Of a stretch of 64,000 nucleotides of DNA, positions 52,698 to 60,977 are shown piece after piece. The notes under the pieces were generated by a model. It ran no database searches. It was given only the letters and a program-made list of their open reading frames with translations, and had not been told where the DNA came from. Within the stretch, counting starts at the first letter, position 1; every line of letters begins with the position of its first letter. A program made the position numbers and the translations under genes. The DNA comes from Nitrobacteraceae bacterium AZCC 2146 (GTDB lineage: Bacteria; Pseudomonadota; Alphaproteobacteria; Rhizobiales; Xanthobacteraceae), in contig JBAGRP010000001.1 in NCBI GenBank assembly GCA_036924855.1, positions 5,506,001 through 5,570,000 of the forward strand, in the 5' to 3' direction.

Positions 52698-53676
52698 AAA
52701 GGTTCTCTGGTTTCACTCGGGCGTCCCAGAACTGTAGTTCAAGGGAAAGAGCCGCGTTTATTTCGGTTTCGCCAAGGCCCAATATTTGGCGGCGTCTAAC
52801 ATTCTGACAGAAATCGCGGGCTTCAGCGTAAGAGCTGGCGTTCAAAGCTTTTGCGATATCCGTCGAAGACAAGGTTGGCCGTTGCGGCCATGAAGAAATA
52901 AGTCGGTCTATAAATGCAGCAACCTCGCTTTGCCGGGGAGCAGGAAACGAGATTTTGAGTTGAAACCGTCGCCATACTGCTCGGTCGAGGAGCTCGGCAT
53001 GATTGGTTGCGGCGATCGTCAGCACATAACTTGGCAACGTATCGATTTGCATTAGCAAGAAGGAAACAACTCTCTTTATCTCGCCTGTCTCGTGGTCGTC
53101 CCCACGTTCTTTTCCGATCGCGTCAAACTCATCGAAAAAGAGGACGCAAGATTGCGTTCGGACATAATCGAACAGCGCACGCAACCGGGCGTTGGTCTCA
53201 CCTAAATAGCTGCCGATCAGAGCATCATATCGCACCACAAAAAACGGAAGCGATAGCGCTTCTGCGATAGCCTCGGCGAACGAAGTCTTGCCGTTGCCTG
53301 GTGGTCCTGAAAGTAGAACGCGGTGACGAGGCTCATATCCATGGGCCCTCAACACGCCCGCGCGAGCATGCTCTTCGATCAACTGATCACCTTCAGATCG
53401 CGCCGGCAGCGGTAAAACGAGTTCGTCCAGTCTGATACGAGCGGTTTGCTCTAGTATCGTATCTCTTCCAGCAGCCTGCTGCGTACGGGAAGTGGGCATG
53501 AGGCTCGGTGTCGTCACCGAAACTGCCTGTAAGGCTCGTTCGAGGCGATCAGCCAAGATGTGGTGGCTCTTGGCCCTTTCGTCCGCCATCATCGCTTCGA
53601 CGGTCGAGCGCAGCATCGATTTATCGCCAGCGGCGCCAGCGCGAACCAGTGAGATCAGGAGGTCGCTCTTGGCCAT
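52609..53676 (-). CDS. ietA: AAA ATPase, IetA-like component
   Basis: 355 residues from the ATG at 53676 (AKSDLLISLVRAGAAGDKSM is the family N-terminus; a GTG 36 bases upstream is less likely). AAA core: Walker A GPPGNGKTS near 124, Walker B VLFFDEFDAIG near 180, sensor 1 TIAATNH, arginine-finger region DRAVWRRFQ. An N-terminal helical domain ERAKSHHILADRLERAL precedes it. The 3' tail, in the overlap with IetS, is Lys/Arg/Pro-rich. ATPase then subtilase order and co-transcription match IetAS. The 89-base overlap ensures coupled synthesis of the two proteins. Confidence 0.88.
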   Translation of the reverse strand: MAKSDLLISLVRAGAAGDKSMLRSTVEAMMADERAKSHHILADRLERALQAVSVTTPSLMPTSRTQQAAGRDTILEQTARIRLDELVLPLPARSEGDQLIEEHARAGVLRAHGYEPRHRVLLSGPPGNGKTSFAEAIAEALSLPFFVVRYDALIGSYLGETNARLRALFDYVRTQSCVLFFDEFDAIGKERGDDHETGEIKRVVSFLLMQIDTLPSYVLTIAATNHAELLDRAVWRRFQLKISFPAPRQSEVAAFIDRLISSWPQRPTLSSTDIAKALNASSYAEARDFCQNVRRRQILGLGETEINAALSLELQFWDARVKPENLYGDRSNEAPVKAQRRRASPAKPRAQRSST

Positions 53677-53902
53677 GATTTGCAACCTATACGTATATTT
53701 TCGAGAAAGCACTGCGACGTAGGGCGTCAGCCTGTGAACAACCGGCAGCTCGCGGCGTTCCCGCCAACGTTGCGATGGTGTTGCGGCGGTGCCAGTGCGA
53801 GCCTATTTTTAAACGGTTAACGCATTGAAAAACAGTCTAAAAAATCGCCTCTTGCGCACAGGGTGCAGCCAACCTTCCCCACACCATCGGCCATCGCGCG
53901 GC

Positions 53903-54163
53903 TACTGGCCCGGCCCGAGCCGGGCCGCCCGCTCGTCCCAAGCTTCCGAGAAAGCCGCCCTGGCGGCCGCCCGGCTGGCGGAGCGGCCGCTCCCGCTGCC
54001 CATCATGCCAAATGCTGATCGACCACAGCCATTCGTCGCCGACGCGGTAGATCGTGCCGACCTCCTGCCCGTCGAGTAGAACGCCGAAATGGTCCTCTTC
54101 CGGTTCGAAGCCGGCGGCCGGGTAAAGCAGGGCAGATTTCTTCAAGGTGAACTGGCTGGTCAT
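53903..54163 (-). pseudogene. Frameshifted small conserved protein
   Basis: Frame 1 from the ATG at 54163 reads MTSQFTLKKSALLYPAAGFE and continues with GVLLDGQEVGTIYRVGDEWLWSIS, then runs into Arg/Gly low complexity. Frame 2, shifted by one base near 54,030, continues FGMMGSGSGRSASRAAAKAA, FSEAWDERAARLGPGQ and stops at 53,903, giving a natural ending with the A-A-K-A-A-F-x-x-A-W pattern of a small rhizobial protein family. So the gene carries a one-base indel. It lies between ietA and attR. Confidence 0.6.
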
Positions 54164-54196
54164 GCGGCAGCACATCGTTCTTATCGGCCCCGCGCG

Positions 54197-54292
54197 TCAC
54201 GATCTCGATCTGATCGTCCGGTTCGCCTCGCGGATCAGTGCCTCGCCGCGGACACGCAGATCATCGGCCTTCCGAGCAAGGATCCCGGTCAC
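54197..54292 (-). CDS. Possible 31-residue small protein (GTG start)
   Basis: Reads MTGILARKADDLRVRGEALI then REANRTIRSRS. Short, basic and helical; no upstream ribosome-binding site seen. Listed because it is the only sensible reading of the stretch between the frameshifted gene and attR. Confidence 0.25.
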   Translation of the reverse strand: MTGILARKADDLRVRGEALIREANRTIRSRS

Positions 54293-54352
54293 CGCGCCGA
54301 CTTCCCCGGGGCGATACGCTCGGCAACGCCAGAAGCGAACAGCCGAAGAACG

Positions 54353-54374
54353 GGCAACGAATTGGCAATGAAAT
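54353..54374 (+). repeat. Right pair of GGCAAYGAAWT repeats, candidate integrase arm sites
   Basis: GGCAACGAATT and GGCAATGAAAT are directly adjacent, 78 bases inside attR, and match the pair inside attL. They are followed by a small dyad GTCTG-TTT-CAGAC. Confidence 0.5.
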
Positions 54375-54452
54375 GTCTGTTTCAGACGTGAACAAATCGT
54401 GCCGGATTGAAGCGCGAGGCCAACAAAATCAATGCCTTGGAAAAAATGCCCC

Positions 54453-54500
54453 GCGTTCGGGACGCAGGGGTCGCAGGTTCAAATCCTGCCACTCCGACCA
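54453..54500 (+). repeat. attR core: 48-bp direct repeat of the tRNA-Pro 3' end
   Basis: Exact copy of 30,765-30,812, from within the anticodon stem to CCA. It lacks the 5' half of the tRNA, so it is not a functional tRNA gene. It marks the end of the island. Confidence 0.97.
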
Positions 54501-54639
54501 AGATTTACTGCGCTTTTCGTCTTTTTTCACGATAGGCCGCCAAGTCAACCCCGGAAATAACCCTCGCGCCCGGCCTCGGCAGCCTTTCCGCTCTTGGCGC
54601 GCTGGGGTGAGCCTCGCAATGGGCAGGCCTTCACTTGGT

Positions 54640-54675
54640 CCCCCCGATGCATCATCCCCCCCCCCCGATGCATCA
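54640..54675. repeat. Tandem CCCCCCGATGCATCA repeat with an 11-C run
   Basis: CCCCCCGATGCATCA occurs twice, the second copy preceded by extra Cs to make 11 in a row (54,656-54,666). It contains GATGCATC palindromes. It lies between attR and the LysR stop codon; no gene was seen in 54,501-54,716. Confidence 0.7.
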
Positions 54676-54716
54676 GGAGAGCGAGGCCATGACGCAATCG
54701 TTCCTTGTCGGGAGGC

Positions 54717-55622
54717 TCAAATCGATATCGAGGCATCCAGGCTGATAAGGGTCGTTTGGCGGACTTCTTCGAGAAATGCCCTTGCCAGACGTGACAAGGG
54801 CTCGGACTCTGACCACAGCGCATAGGCCACGGATGGAATCGCGGGCGTGAAGGGGCGTACCACAAGGTTCTGGCTGCCGTTCTGGCGTGCTGACATTGGA
54901 TCAACGACTGCGGCGCCCACTCCGGCGGCCGCAAGCATGCAAGCTGTGTTGCAATATCGCACCTCGACGGCGGGCCGAAACGGCGCGCCCGCTTGTACGA
55001 AGTTTTCGCGCACGGCTTCGCCCAATCGCGTTCCCCGCTCCAGTCCGATGAAGGGCAGGCCGACAAGGTCGGAGGCGGAAATGACGGGTCGATCAATCAG
55101 CGGATGGTTTCGCGGCATGACGCAGACCATCTCTCCGGCGTGAAGAATCTCGTGCGCTATGCCAGGGTGATGTGACAGGCCGAGTGCAAATCCCAGTTCG
55201 GCAAATCCGTCCGATACGCCGTCAATGATTCCCTCGTAGCGGCGGACATCAAAGAAAACACGCGTTTGCGGCCGACTGTGCAGAAAGCTTGACAGTGCGG
55301 GCGAGATGACGCCGTGAGCCAGTGGCGGTGTCGCAACGATCGACAAACGTGCCGAACGAGACTCCCTGAAATCACGCACACGGTTTTCGAGTTTCGCATG
55401 CAGGGCGAAGATCGCGTCGCTCTCCTTGTACAAAGCCATCGCTTCGGCCGTCGGAAGCAACCGGTTGTTGACGCGTTCGAACAAGGCAAAGCCTGCCTGT
55501 GCCTCCATGACTTTCAGCGCGTTGCTGATGGCCGGCTGAGACAGTGCCAGTTCATCCGCCGCCGCGACTGTGGTCCGGTGCCGGATGACGGCACGAAGGA
55601 TCTCGATCTGGCGCAGGTTCAT
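54717..55622 (-). CDS. LysR-family transcriptional regulator
   Basis: 301 residues from the ATG at 55622. N-terminal winged helix-turn-helix MNLRQIEILRAVIRHRTTVA, AADELALSQPAISNALKVME, then a periplasmic-binding-like effector domain (RLSIVATPPLAHGVISPALSSF; CVMPRNHPLI; GAAVVDPMSARQNG). It is divergent from the nitrilase/ABC operon, 150 bases apart, the typical layout for a LysR activator of that operon. Its effector is probably the substrate or a product of the pathway. Confidence 0.92.
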   Translation of the reverse strand: MNLRQIEILRAVIRHRTTVAAADELALSQPAISNALKVMEAQAGFALFERVNNRLLPTAEAMALYKESDAIFALHAKLENRVRDFRESRSARLSIVATPPLAHGVISPALSSFLHSRPQTRVFFDVRRYEGIIDGVSDGFAELGFALGLSHHPGIAHEILHAGEMVCVMPRNHPLIDRPVISASDLVGLPFIGLERGTRLGEAVRENFVQAGAPFRPAVEVRYCNTACMLAAAGVGAAVVDPMSARQNGSQNLVVRPFTPAIPSVAYALWSESEPLSRLARAFLEEVRQTTLISLDASISI

Positions 55623-55772
55623 ATAACCACCGGTTATTCTCTCACCGAAAATATCATAGCGCCAACCGTTGCGTTTGCGCCGGGTTGGCGGAAGATTGCA
55701 GCGCAGAATAGCACTGCCCGGGCTAACCCGTCCGGCTCTTGAATTGGCACATCGCACAGATTGGAGGCAGTA

Positions 55773-56741
55773 TTGGCCCGCATTCTCCGCGCCGCCGCCG
55801 CACAAATGGGCCCGACGCAAAAGTCGGACACGCGCGAGCATACGCTTGGCCGAATGCTGGAGCTGTTGAACGCCGCCGCGGCGCGCGGCGCCACTTTGGT
55901 CGTATTTCCCGAGCTGGCATTCACCACCTTCTTCCCGCGATGGTTTATCGAAGGCGAGACGCTCGATCGTTACTACGAGCGCAGCATGCCGAATCCGGCG
56001 GTCAAGGCGCTGTTCGATCGCGCCCGGGAACTCGGCATCGGTTTCTATGTCGGCTATGCCGAAATGACAGCGGACGGCGAACGCTTCAATTGTTCGATCC
56101 TCGTGGATGCGGGCGGCGACATCATCGGCCGCTATCGCAAGGTGCATTTACCCGGCTCCGTCGAGCCGCGTGCCGGCGCGCGCTACCAGCAGCTTGAGAA
56201 GCGCTATTTCAGCTATGGCGATCTGGGTTTTCCGGCGTTTCGCGCGGGCCCGGACTGGCGCCATGCGGTCATGGGCATGATGATCTGCAACGACCGCCGC
56301 TGGCCGGAGGCCTGGCGCGTGCTCGGATTGCAGGGGGTCGAGCTGGTCTGCGTCGGATACAACTCTGCGGCCTACGATCCAAATGGCGGCGCCACGGAAG
56401 ATGCGGCGCTGCGCACCTTTCATTCGAAACTGGTCGTGCAGGCCAACGCCTACATGAATGCCACCTGGGCGATCGCGGTGGCAAAGGCAGGCGATGAAGA
56501 TGGTTCGGGCCTGATCGGCGGCTCGTGCATCGTGAATCCGAACGGCGAAATCGTCGCTGAGGCGAGCACGCTCGGGGACGAGGTACTGGTCGCCGACCTC
56601 GATCTCGATCTCTGCCGTCAGGGCAAGGACAAGATGTTCAATTTCGCCGCCCATCGGCGGCCGGACCAATACGCGGTCATTACTGAGCGCGCCGGCGTCG
56701 TCGAGCCATCGGCAGCAGTGCCTGCGAAAGAATTGACATGA
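55773..56741 (+). CDS. Carbon-nitrogen hydrolase, N-carbamoyl-D-amino acid hydrolase-like (TTG start)
   Basis: 322 residues. Start TTG at 55773, eight bases after TTGGAGG; an earlier TTG overlaps that ribosome-binding site. Nitrilase-superfamily triad: Glu in VVFPELAFTTFFPRW, Lys in GRYRKVHLPG, Cys in GMMICNDRRWPEAWRV. These blocks and the segment LEKRYFSYGDLGFPAF are those of Agrobacterium-type N-carbamoyl-D-amino acid amidohydrolase (about 304 residues). It would release NH3 and CO2 from N-carbamoyl compounds. Overlaps the next gene by four bases (ATGA), so it heads a coupled operon. Confidence 0.88.
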   Translation: MARILRAAAAQMGPTQKSDTREHTLGRMLELLNAAAARGATLVVFPELAFTTFFPRWFIEGETLDRYYERSMPNPAVKALFDRARELGIGFYVGYAEMTADGERFNCSILVDAGGDIIGRYRKVHLPGSVEPRAGARYQQLEKRYFSYGDLGFPAFRAGPDWRHAVMGMMICNDRRWPEAWRVLGLQGVELVCVGYNSAAYDPNGGATEDAALRTFHSKLVVQANAYMNATWAIAVAKAGDEDGSGLIGGSCIVNPNGEIVAEASTLGDEVLVADLDLDLCRQGKDKMFNFAAHRRPDQYAVITERAGVVEPSAAVPAKELT

Positions 56742-57562
56742 AGCGCGCTCCGATCTCCGCCGTCTTCGCGGCGCTGTTCGCCGTGTCGACCGTGCAAGCC
56801 ACCGAATTACCCGAGCCAATCAGGCAGGCGGGCGTCTTGCGCCTAACGGTCAACGCGACCTACGCGCCGATGGCGTATCGCGATCCGGCGACCAATCAAC
56901 TGGTCGGGCTCGACATCGATCTGGCCAACGAGATCGCCAAGCGGCTGGCGGTGAAGATCGTCTGGAGCGAAACGCCGTTCGCTGAACTGATCCCGTCGCT
57001 GCAGACCAAGCGTGCCGATTTCATCATCAGCGGCATTACCGACCGCATCTCGCGACGTGAAGCCGCTGACTTCATCGACTATCTGACGACGGGTCCGCAG
57101 TTCTTCGTTCTGACGGAGAGTGCGCCGAAGGAGGTCATCGACCTCTGTGGCAAGAGGGTCGGAACGACGCGCAGCACCAGCTTCCCGGTCGAGATCGAGA
57201 AATGGAGCAAGCAGAATTGCGAGGCCGGTGGAAAGCCTGTCGTGCAGTATGTTCCGGGCGAGAACAGCATCGACGTCCGCAACCAGCTCAAGCAGGGTCG
57301 CATCGACGCCGCGGTACAGGGCAGCGAGACATTGCCTTATGCCCAGCAACAGGAAGTCGGGAAATACCGCGTCGTTGGAGAGCCGTTTTCCGGCGGCTAT
57401 CAGGGCATCATGTTCCGGAAAGACGACGCGCCACTGCGTGAAGTGGTCACGGAACATCTCGCTGCTATGATCTCGGACGGCACCTACAAGGCTATTCTCG
57501 ATCGATGGGGTCTGGGCATGCATGCGATCGCGCGACCGATGATGAACGCGGCCACGCAATGA
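56738..57562 (+). CDS. Family-3 ABC solute-binding protein 1
   Basis: 274 residues with signal peptide (RAPISAVFAALFAVSTVQA, cleavage before TELPEP). SBP_bac_3 features: LRLTVNATYAPMAYRDPATN, GLDIDLANEIAKRLAVKIVW, FIISGITDRISRREAADFIDY, RIDAAVQGSETLPY. Binds a polar amino-acid-like ligand in the periplasm for the permease that follows. Coupled to both neighbours by four-base overlaps. Confidence 0.92.
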   Translation: MKRAPISAVFAALFAVSTVQATELPEPIRQAGVLRLTVNATYAPMAYRDPATNQLVGLDIDLANEIAKRLAVKIVWSETPFAELIPSLQTKRADFIISGITDRISRREAADFIDYLTTGPQFFVLTESAPKEVIDLCGKRVGTTRSTSFPVEIEKWSKQNCEAGGKPVVQYVPGENSIDVRNQLKQGRIDAAVQGSETLPYAQQQEVGKYRVVGEPFSGGYQGIMFRKDDAPLREVVTEHLAAMISDGTYKAILDRWGLGMHAIARPMMNAATQ

Positions 57563-58416
57563 AGGCGACGGAGAGGCTGGCTCAAGGCTTCCCCGATCTC
57601 TCGCAGATGACGGTCGCGCGCCAGCCGCACTGTATGCGCTGGCTCACAGCGACGGCGCTTCTTGCCGTGCTGGCCGTCATCGGTCGCGCCTTCGCCAATG
57701 GCCAGATCGAATGGTCCTATGTTGGCCGCTTCCTGACCGTTCCGGCCATCCTTGAAGGCATCGCCAACACGATGATCATGGCGGTGCTCGCGATGGCCCT
57801 TGGCATCCTGCTGGGCGTCGTCGTCGCGGTGATGCGGTTGTCGTCCAATCCGGTGCTCAAATCGGTTGCTGCCGGTTACACATGGCTGTTCCGCGGCACG
57901 CCCCTGATCCTTCAGCTTCTGCTCTGGTTCAACCTTGCGCTGGTGTTTCCGACCATCGGCATTCCCGGCCTGTGGTCGGTGCGGGCGGTCGATGTGATGA
58001 CGCCGTTCCTGTCCGCGCTGCTCGGCCTCGGTATCAACCAGGGCGCCTACACGTCTGAAGTGATGCGGGCGGGCATCCTGTCTGTCGACGTTGGACAATA
58101 TGAGGCGGCGCAGGCGATCGGCATGGGGCGGCTGCGCACGTTGCGCCGGATCATCCTGCCGCAGGCGATGCGGGTCGTGACCCCTCCGCTCAGCAACGAG
58201 TTTATCGGCATGGTGAAGGCCACCTCGCTGGCAAGCGTCATCCAGTATCCCGAGGTGCTGCACAACGCCGAGAATATCTACTACGCCAATTCCCGCGTCA
58301 TCGAACTCCTGATCGTGGCCGGCCTGTGGTACCTGCTCGTCGTGTCGATCTTGACGCCGTTACAGATGCTTCTCGAGCGGCGTTTCTCGCGCGGCACATT
58401 GCAGCTCGTCCGATGA
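57559..58416 (+). CDS. Amino acid ABC transporter permease (HisM/GlnP family)
   Basis: 285 residues. Five to six membrane helices; the EAA-loop is [30 protein letters not shown], the ATPase docking site. The first membrane helix [19 protein letters not shown] lies after a ~35-residue cytoplasmic start. Only one permease gene is present, so it probably acts as a homodimer. Coupled to the ATPase gene. Confidence 0.92.
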   Translation: MKATERLAQGFPDLSQMTVARQPHCMRWLTATALLAVLAVIGRAFANGQIEWSYVGRFLTVPAILEGIANTMIMAVLAMALGILLGVVVAVMRLSSNPVLKSVAAGYTWLFRGTPLILQLLLWFNLALVFPTIGIPGLWSVRAVDVMTPFLSALLGLGINQGAYTSEVMRAGILSVDVGQYEAAQAIGMGRLRTLRRIILPQAMRVVTPPLSNEFIGMVKATSLASVIQYPEVLHNAENIYYANSRVIELLIVAGLWYLLVVSILTPLQMLLERRFSRGTLQLVR

Positions 58417-59180
58417 TCCAGCCCCTCGTCGCCATCCGTTCGGTCAGCAAGAATTTCGGCGATTTCCAGGCGCTGAAGCAGGTCTCGCTGGATGTCCATG
58501 CGGGCGAGGTGCTGTGTCTGATCGGCGCGTCGGGATCGGGCAAGACGACGCTGCTGCGCTGTGTCAACCAGCTCACGCCCGTCGACAGCGGCGGCGTCTG
58601 GCTGGATGGCGAACTGCTGGGGGTGCGCGAAGAGCGCGGGCGCTTGCATCGCCTGACCGAGCGTCAGATCGCGCGGCAGCGGTTGAAGACCGGCATGGTG
58701 TTCCAGCGCTTCAACCTCTTCCCGCACAAGACGGCACTCGAAAACATCACCGAAGGCCCGATGCAGGTGCAGGGCCGCAAGCAGGGGGACGTGCAGGCGG
58801 AGGCGATGGAACTGCTGCGCCGCGTCGGGCTGGCGGAGAAGGCCGACGCCTATCCGTCGCAGCTGTCCGGCGGCCAGCAGCAGCGGGTGGCAATTGCGCG
58901 CGCGCTCGCCATGAAGCCGATGCTGATGCTGTTCGACGAGCCGACCAGCGCGCTCGATCCCGAGCTGGTCGGCGAGGTGCTCACGGTCATGAAGGAGCTC
59001 GCCCGCAGCGGCATGACCATGATGGTGGTGACCCATGAGCTTGGTTTCGCCCGCGAGGTTGCGGACCGGGTCGTTTACATGGACCATGGCGCCATCGTGG
59101 AATCCGGTGCGGCAGCGGAGGTTCTCGGCGGGCCGCGCGAAGCCCGCACCCAGGCGTTTCTCTCAGCGGTGATCCGATGA
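58413..59180 (+). CDS. Amino acid ABC transporter ATP-binding protein (GlnQ/HisP family)
   Basis: 255 residues. Walker [15 protein letters not shown]-loop [18 protein letters not shown], signature [15 protein letters not shown], Walker [16 protein letters not shown], switch His VVTHELGFA: a full canonical set. ATGA overlap with the permease. The next gene starts 32 bases later. Confidence 0.94.
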   Translation: MIQPLVAIRSVSKNFGDFQALKQVSLDVHAGEVLCLIGASGSGKTTLLRCVNQLTPVDSGGVWLDGELLGVREERGRLHRLTERQIARQRLKTGMVFQRFNLFPHKTALENITEGPMQVQGRKQGDVQAEAMELLRRVGLAEKADAYPSQLSGGQQQRVAIARALAMKPMLMLFDEPTSALDPELVGEVLTVMKELARSGMTMMVVTHELGFAREVADRVVYMDHGAIVESGAAAEVLGGPREARTQAFLSAVIR

Positions 59181-59212
59181 AGCTGTTCGCTCTGACCCAT
59201 CAAGGAGACACG

Positions 59213-60022
59213 ATGAAACGTTTGCTCGCCGTCGCGCTCATCTTCGCCGCCGGTTCGGCCGCCGCCGTCGAGTTGCCCCCGGAAATCGTCAAAGCGGGCA
59301 GCATCAAGGTGGCCATCGTGCCGAACTATCCGCCAATGGAATTCAAGGATCTCGCCACCGGCGCGCTGGCCGGATTCGATGTCGAACTGGGCGAGGCGCT
59401 CGGCCGCAAGCTCGGCATCAAGTTCGCATGGCAGGAAACCAGCTTCGACCAGATGATGCCGGCGATCTCCACCGGTCGGGTCGATGCGATCCTGTCGGGG
59501 ATGACCGACATCGCAAGCCGGCAGGACAGCGCGACCTTTGTGGATTATCTGCGCAACGGGCCGCTGTTCTTCGTGCAGCAATCCCGTGCCGCCGAGTTCA
59601 AGGACATGGCGGCGCTGTGCGGCAAGAAGGTCGGCGCCAGCCGCCGTACGTCGTTGCCGAAGCTGATTTCGACCTGGAGCGAGGCCAACTGCGCCAGCGC
59701 GCCGATCGTTTACGTCGGAACCGAAGGCTCGGCCGATGCCCGCACGCAGCTTCGCCAGGGGCGCATCGACGCCGCGGTGCAGGGCGGCGAGACGCTGCCC
59801 TACATCATGGACCTCGAACCCGGTATCTATCGCCCGGTGGGCACCGTGTTCGCGACGCAGTTCACGGGGCTGGCTCTGCCGGTCAAGGAGAAGGCGCTGC
59901 AGCAGGCGGTGGTGGAGGCGCTGGATGCGTTGATCGCGGACGGCTCCTACCGGGCCTTGCTGGTGAAATGGAAATTGACTGACTACGGCGTGGAGAAGGC
60001 GATCATCAATGCAGGACAGTAA
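59213..60022 (+). CDS. Family-3 ABC solute-binding protein 2
   Basis: 269 residues from the ATG at 59213 (AAGGAGACACG upstream; an ATG at 59,177 overlaps the ATPase stop but has no good signal peptide directly behind it). Signal peptide RLLAVALIFAAGSAAAV. Shows the SBP_bac_3 layout of its paralogue: KVAIVPNYPPMEFKDLATG, AGFDVELGEALGRKLGIKF, AILSGMTDIASRQDSATFVDY, RIDAAVQGGETLPYIMD. A second binding protein for the same transporter broadens the ligand range. Confidence 0.92.
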   Translation: MKRLLAVALIFAAGSAAAVELPPEIVKAGSIKVAIVPNYPPMEFKDLATGALAGFDVELGEALGRKLGIKFAWQETSFDQMMPAISTGRVDAILSGMTDIASRQDSATFVDYLRNGPLFFVQQSRAAEFKDMAALCGKKVGASRRTSLPKLISTWSEANCASAPIVYVGTEGSADARTQLRQGRIDAAVQGGETLPYIMDLEPGIYRPVGTVFATQFTGLALPVKEKALQQAVVEALDALIADGSYRALLVKWKLTDYGVEKAIINAGQ

Positions 60023-60917
60023 AGCGCTCGCGAGCATCCCGCTCATTCCCGCGAATACCGCGCCGCCGGCTCCGGAATATCCCTGGCCGAAGCTCTATAC
60101 GTCCGCGATGTTCCTGTCGTTCGACGTCGATGCGGAGAGCGCCTGGACCAGCAAGGACGCGGCGCACGCCGAGCGCCTCGTCACCATGAGCTATGGCGGC
60201 TTCGAGGCGCGCGTCGGAACGCCGAAGCTGCTGGAACTGCTCGATCAGCTCGATCTGAAGGCGACGTTCTTCATTACCGGCTGGGCGGTGGACGCGCATC
60301 CGGCGATGGCGGAGTCGATCCTCAAGGCCGGCCACGAGATCGGCCATCACGGCTATCATCATCTGTTGCCGGATCCGGGCGATCCTATTGAGGAGGAACT
60401 GGAGCGCGGTTTCGAAACGCTGAAGCGCCGTCTCGGCGTCGTGCCCACCGGCTATCGCGCGCCGTTCGGCGAATTCACTGAGGAATTGCGCGTGGCGCTG
60501 GTGCGTCACGGCATCGTCTACACCTCGTCGTTCCGCGACGACGTGCGGCCCTATCGCCATCGCCTCGCCGATGGCCGGCCCGGCACGATCGAACTCCCGG
60601 TGACCGCAAGCTACGACGACTGGATGCACGGGCTGTCCGCCCGGTTCAGCCCGCGGTCGATCTTTCCGAAGGAGCATGTGCTCTCGATCTGGAAAGATGA
60701 ACTCGACGAAACCCGGGACTGGGGCGCGATGGTCACGACGGTCCTGCATCCGCAGTGCAGTGGTCGTCCGATGCGGCTTCGCCTGCTGCGGGAATTTCTC
60801 ACTTACGCCAAATCCTGTCCGGACCTGTGGATCACCACCGGCGAGGCGATTGCGGCGAATTACGAGCTTCATGAAGCAGGCGCGAATGTAGTTGATCAGG
60901 CGCTTCGCTTATCGTGA
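60009..60917 (+). CDS. NodB/polysaccharide deacetylase-fold hydrolase, possible cyclic imide or amide hydrolase
   Basis: 302 residues, no signal peptide. Motif 1 SFDVDAESAW (Asp-Asp), motif 2 GHEIGHHGYHHL (metal His pair), motif 3 GYRAPFGEFTEEL, and a C-terminal TTVLHPQCSGRPMRL. A cytoplasmic NodB-fold enzyme with H-P-Q near its end is more like the PuuE/cyclic-imide-hydrolase subgroup than a cell-wall deacetylase. In this operon, ring opening of a cyclic amide to feed the carbamoyl hydrolase is an attractive but unproved role. It overlaps the previous gene by 14 bases. Confidence 0.85.
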   Translation: MQDSKALASIPLIPANTAPPAPEYPWPKLYTSAMFLSFDVDAESAWTSKDAAHAERLVTMSYGGFEARVGTPKLLELLDQLDLKATFFITGWAVDAHPAMAESILKAGHEIGHHGYHHLLPDPGDPIEEELERGFETLKRRLGVVPTGYRAPFGEFTEELRVALVRHGIVYTSSFRDDVRPYRHRLADGRPGTIELPVTASYDDWMHGLSARFSPRSIFPKEHVLSIWKDELDETRDWGAMVTTVLHPQCSGRPMRLRLLREFLTYAKSCPDLWITTGEAIAANYELHEAGANVVDQALRLS

Positions 60918-60977
60918 CTGCATCAGACGGCCCGTTCCAATGGCCGTCTCGCCAATCTTTTCCAGCAGGAGGCATCA

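Larger units (their letters stand above)
30765..54500. mobile_element. 23.7-kb integrated island at tRNA-Pro (decayed prophage or satellite-like element)
   Basis: Bounded by exact 48-bp copies of the tRNA-Pro 3' end. Contains a tyrosine integrase and excisionase-like gene next to attL, a RepA-like ATPase with an iteron-like array, S49 protease, tape measure and decoration-protein genes, numerous short phage-type genes, several remnants with frameshifts, and an IetAS-like ATPase/protease pair near attR. No terminase, portal, major capsid, tail-fibre or lysis gene was recognised. Many of the short genes are AT-richer and less regular in codon use than the flanks. The structure proves integration by site-specific recombination; the class of element is inference. 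Confidence 0.93.

Noticed and set aside
30765..54500. Insertion sequence or conjugative element
   Set aside because: No transposase, relaxase, coupling protein or type IV secretion gene was recognised; site-specific integration at a tRNA explains the ends.
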